Assembly: GCF_014779765.1 (NCBI RefSeq)
Contig: NZ_JACXZA010000002.1
Location: forward strand, 248,001 to 312,000
Direction of reading: 5' to 3'
DNA length: 64,000 bases
Source: Paenibacillus terricola
Lineage (GTDB): Bacteria > Bacillota > Bacilli > Paenibacillales > Paenibacillaceae
Position 1 is the first letter of the stretch. Every line of letters starts with the position of its first letter. Below are positions 61,363 through 64,000 of this stretch, in pieces. Below the pieces are notes generated by a model. It saw nothing but the letters and a program-made list of their open reading frames with translations. It was not told where the DNA came from and searched no databases. The position numbers and the translations under genes are program-made.

Positions 61363-61738
61363 AACGATGATGAAATCGAAGCTGCACCGCGCGACGGTTA
61401 CGGAGGCCAACCTCAATTATGTCGGCAGCATTACGATCGATGAGGATTTGATGGATGCCGGTAATTTGTGGGAAAATGAGAAAGTACAGATCGTGAACAA
61501 TAACAATGGCGCACGTCTGGAGACTTATGTAATTAAAGGACCTAGAGGTTCTGGCGTTATTTGCTTGAATGGCGCAGCGGCTCGCCTGGTTCAGCCTGGA
61601 GATAAAGTCATTATTATTTCTTATGCCATGATGACAGAAGAGGAAGCACGCCGTTATAAGCCAACAATTGTTATCCTTGACGAGAATAATGAGCAGCTTC
61701 AATCGCTGGATCAAGAAATTCACTCCGTCATTCTGTAA
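61355..61738 (+). CDS. panD: Aspartate 1-decarboxylase
   Basis: 127 residues, pyruvoyl enzyme making beta-alanine. The self-cleavage site is in NYVGSITID (Gly-Ser at 24-25) and the start [21 protein letters not shown] is standard. Ends panBCD. A 160-base gap follows with one imperfect hairpin (GTTGCGG/CCGCAAC near 61774-61798) and no T run. Confidence 0.97.
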   Translation: MFRTMMKSKLHRATVTEANLNYVGSITIDEDLMDAGNLWENEKVQIVNNNNGARLETYVIKGPRGSGVICLNGAAARLVQPGDKVIIISYAMMTEEEARRYKPTIVILDENNEQLQSLDQEIHSVIL

Positions 61739-61899
61739 CACGATGCGCTGCCAGCGCTGTGTAAAGGCTGGGTTGCGGTATGAAATGAGCTCCCGCAACA
61801 AAGAATGAGTTTAAAGGCCGGTCAATCAAGTTGGCCTTATCCATTTACCATCGACCGGTATCGTTCTACACTCATTCTTACGTAAAGGCGGGTGCCGTT

Positions 61900-62661
61900 A
61901 TGTTTGCGCATCTGTTCGCGACGATGAACGACAAGTTGGACGAAATTAAGCAGCTGTATCCGCGGGTTAATGGCGCCAAGCGTGACCATTTGAACAAGCA
62001 GCTGGATGTTCTGAAAGCAATGAGCGATTCCATTGTCGAGCATTGGCTGTTGTTCGAAGAGAAGCTTGCTGACTTTTATGATGATCTGAAGGAACAGCCA
62101 TCCATGCCGGTCACGAAGCAGACACCGCCTTACACGGCTACGGCTGCTGCCGCCTCCAAGGAGGTTCAAGCTTCGCAAGCGGAACAGGCAGCGACTCAGC
62201 AAGTGTCCGCGCCGTCTGGAGCCGCCAAAGAGCTGGAACAATGGAACTTCCCGTCCGATACCGCTGTTTTCATTTCGAGAGGGCAAGGTTACTTCAAGCT
62301 TCACATGTTCAGTCATGCAGCGGATGAGCTTCATAAAGCGATTAACCTTTCGCCAGAGTGCCAGCTCGCCCATCTATTCATGGCCATGACCCTTATGCAC
62401 ATGCAGCGTTGGGTTGATGCAGAACAGCATTTCCAGATTCTAATATCACTCACGGACCATGCCAAATGGCGCGCAATCGGTTATAATGCTCTCGGGTGCA
62501 TTCAAGCGGTGCATATGAATTTGGAACTTGCAGAGCAGTTTTTTCTAAAAGCGCATGAAGCGGATCCCAGCTTTGCTGATTCATTAATGAATTTAAAATG
62601 CTGCAAGGAACGAAACGGTTCATTGTCGCTTCGATTCGGAAGCGCAGAGCTGATTCGTTAG
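61900..62661 (+). CDS. TPR repeat protein
   Basis: 253 residues. An N-terminal helical region (residues 1-60) is followed by an Ala/Gln/Thr-rich linker (about 65-115) and two or three tetratricopeptide units from about 125 (GQGYFKLHMFSHAADELHKAINLSPE and LGCIQAVHMNLELAEQFFLKAHEADPS). ATG 61900 follows AAAGGCGGGTG. It lies between panD and dinG. The partner is unknown. The linker resembles the low-complexity stretch in cca in composition, but shares no repeat I can see. Confidence 0.75.
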   Translation: MFAHLFATMNDKLDEIKQLYPRVNGAKRDHLNKQLDVLKAMSDSIVEHWLLFEEKLADFYDDLKEQPSMPVTKQTPPYTATAAAASKEVQASQAEQAATQQVSAPSGAAKELEQWNFPSDTAVFISRGQGYFKLHMFSHAADELHKAINLSPECQLAHLFMAMTLMHMQRWVDAEQHFQILISLTDHAKWRAIGYNALGCIQAVHMNLELAEQFFLKAHEADPSFADSLMNLKCCKERNGSLSLRFGSAELIR

Positions 62662-62689
62662 GAGAGTTAGGAGAGGACTTGGAACGCGG

Positions 62690-64000
62690 ATGAGATTTGC
62701 CATACTCGATTTGGAAACGACAGGCCATCAAGCCGACGATGAGATTATTCAAATCGGCATCGTCGTGCTAAACGAGGAGCTGAGCGTAGCAGATACGTTC
62801 AGCTCCTTCGTGCGACCAGGAAAAGCGATACCTTCGTTCATTACAGGCCTCACCGGCATTACGGATGAAATGGTGAAAGATGCCCCTGTATTGGAGGATG
62901 TACTGCCTGAGGTCGTCAAGCTGCTCGGAGACGCAATCCTTGTGGCGCATAATGTCGGGTTCGACGCCCACTTCTTAAACCGCGAGCTTGATCGCTGCGG
63001 TTATAGCCCTTTTACAGGCCGCAGGCTTGATACGGTCGATATGCTTCGCATGTTGTATCCGACTCTGCCGTCGTACCAACTGGGCGCTGTCTCAGAGGCA
63101 TTCGGCATAACGCATGAGCGGGCGCATCAGGCAGACAGCGATGCGGAAGCAACATCGCTGTTGTTCGCTGCATGCATGCACAAGCTGCAGGAGCTTCCGC
63201 TGCTTAGTCTGCAGCGGCTGGGGGAGCTATTCAACGGCTATGACGATCTAAGCTGGCTCATTCAGACGACTCTTCAGGAGAAGGAACGTGAGACATCGCT
63301 CGACCTTCAGTCGCATGTGTACTTCAATCAGCTTGCAATGAAAACTTCAGACTGGGCAGAGCTTCAACCAGCCCGGGAAGATATGGATGAAGAAGCGATC
63401 AGCAAAATGACGTTCGAGCAATTTATGGATGGTGTGCGTGACAGATTCCGAGCGATGATGAACGATTATGAAGAACGCGAAGCACAGTCGATCATGTTCG
63501 ATGAGGTGCATAAGGCGCTCGATAATGAACGGCATTTGCTCATTGAAGCAGGTACAGGAACAGGCAAGTCGCTCGGCTACTTGCTGCCATCGTTATTTTA
63601 CGGCGTGAAGGAGAACAAGAAGATCGTCGTCAGTACGCACACGATCAACTTGCAAGAGCAGCTGCGCCAGCGGGATATCCCGTTGTTGCAAGAGGTTGCG
63701 CCATTCCCGTTCCGGGCAGCGATATTCAAGGGGCGGGGCAACTACATCTGCCTGCGTAAGTTTGACACGAAGCTGCGGATGCGGGAGTATGTATCTCCGA
63801 ATGAAGATCTCATGACCGCAGCGCAGATGATTATATGGCTGGGCGAGACGGGTACAGGAGATCAAGAGGAATTGAACTTCGGCAACAAAGGCGGGGAGTT
63901 CTGGGAAACCGTAGCAAGCGATGCTGATTCCTGTCTTAACCGAGCTTGTCCTTGGTTCAAACGCTGCTTCTATCATCGGGCGAAACATGAAGCGAATATT
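62690..64000 (+). CDS. dinG: DinG-family helicase with N-terminal 3'-5' exonuclease domain (cut by window edge)
   Basis: 437 residues are present and the frame is open to the window end. Residues 1-170 are a DnaQ-like exonuclease with FAILDLETTGH (DxE), AHNVGFDAHFL and the final HQADSDAEAT (HxxxxD). The helicase part has Walker A EAGTGTGKSLGYLLP near residue 288. Cysteines at YICLRKF and in SCLNRACPWFKRC follow the four-cysteine 4Fe-4S pattern of XPD/DinG helicases. ATG 62690 follows GGAGAGG. It is last in the conserved panBCD-dinG order. Confidence 0.93.
   Translation, partial: MRFAILDLETTGHQADDEIIQIGIVVLNEELSVADTFSSFVRPGKAIPSFITGLTGITDEMVKDAPVLEDVLPEVVKLLGDAILVAHNVGFDAHFLNRELDRCGYSPFTGRRLDTVDMLRMLYPTLPSYQLGAVSEAFGITHERAHQADSDAEATSLLFAACMHKLQELPLLSLQRLGELFNGYDDLSWLIQTTLQEKERETSLDLQSHVYFNQLAMKTSDWAELQPAREDMDEEAISKMTFEQFMDGVRDRFRAMMNDYEEREAQSIMFDEVHKALDNERHLLIEAGTGTGKSLGYLLPSLFYGVKENKKIVVSTHTINLQEQLRQRDIPLLQEVAPFPFRAAIFKGRGNYICLRKFDTKLRMREYVSPNEDLMTAAQMIIWLGETGTGDQEELNFGNKGGEFWETVASDADSCLNRACPWFKRCFYHRAKHEANI

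Noticed and set aside
1-64000. tRNA, rRNA, prophage, integron or insertion sequence
   Set aside because: I looked for tRNA T-arm patterns, rRNA-like segments, transposase motifs and phage genes and saw none.

Overview
The window is about 64 kb of a low-to-medium GC, endospore-forming Gram-positive chromosome, most likely Paenibacillus or a close Paenibacillaceae relative. Gene order follows the Bacillus subtilis serA-to-dinG segment almost gene by gene: serA, ypeB, motI, cmk, rpsA-like, der, gpsA, spoIVA, hbs, mtrB, hepS, menG, hepT, ndk, cheR, aroB, aroH, trpEDCFBA, hisC, tyrA, qcrABC, ypjA, ypjB, ypjD, dapB, mgsA, bshB1, bshA, cca, birA, panBCD and dinG. Strong purine-rich Shine-Dalgarno sites, frequent TTG and GTG starts, sporulation genes and bacillithiol genes all fit Firmicutes. 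The futalosine-route gene mqnA points to Paenibacillaceae rather than Bacillus. Nearly everything lies on the plus strand. No rRNA, tRNA, CRISPR array or intact transposon was found.

Layout. 1-13.3 kb: serA (cut by the window edge), small envelope genes, a polysaccharide deacetylase, mecA, glutamate dehydrogenase behind a structured leader, prsW, ypeB, the c-di-GMP receptor motI, cmk, plsC and a four-S1-domain protein. 13.6-21.9 kb: yphA, der, plsY, gpsA, spoVIF, two different 2Fe-2S ferredoxins, a YphF-like lipoprotein and spoIVA. 22-30 kb: HU, the TRAP gene mtrB, a hepS-menG-prenyltransferase-ubiX-mqnA-hepT menaquinone cluster, ndk and cheR. 30.5-41.7 kb: aroB-aroH, the trp operon, hisC and tyrA. 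41.8-46.7 kb: accessory stretch with a candidate small RNA, an ECF sigma/anti-sigma pair, a 41-bp tandem repeat and a decayed gamma-carbonic anhydrase. 47-58.6 kb: cytochrome bc complex, dapB, mgsA, bacillithiol genes, cca and birA. 58.6-64 kb: a 0.9-kb hairpin-rich gap with a mobile-type repeat, panBCD and dinG (runs off the right edge).

How the parts connect. Chorismate chemistry dominates: aroB feeds the shikimate route, and chorismate is used by TrpE, AroH and MqnA, all encoded here. mtrB and its probable RNA target, an 11-triplet NAG array plus terminator ahead of trpE, lie in the same window. The menaquinone made by the 23.7-28.7 kb cluster is the electron donor for QcrABC. Methylglyoxal synthase sits next to genes for bacillithiol, the thiol used to detoxify methylglyoxal.

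The most interesting non-coding signals are the TRAP leader, an approximately 80-nt minus-strand RNA candidate at 41.9 kb with a consensus promoter and terminator, a three-copy intergenic repeat family with GTTCAAAAAGTC ends, an array of three hairpins ahead of an unknown gene at 44.2 kb, a leader terminator ahead of mtrB, and a palindrome-rich in-frame expansion inside cca.
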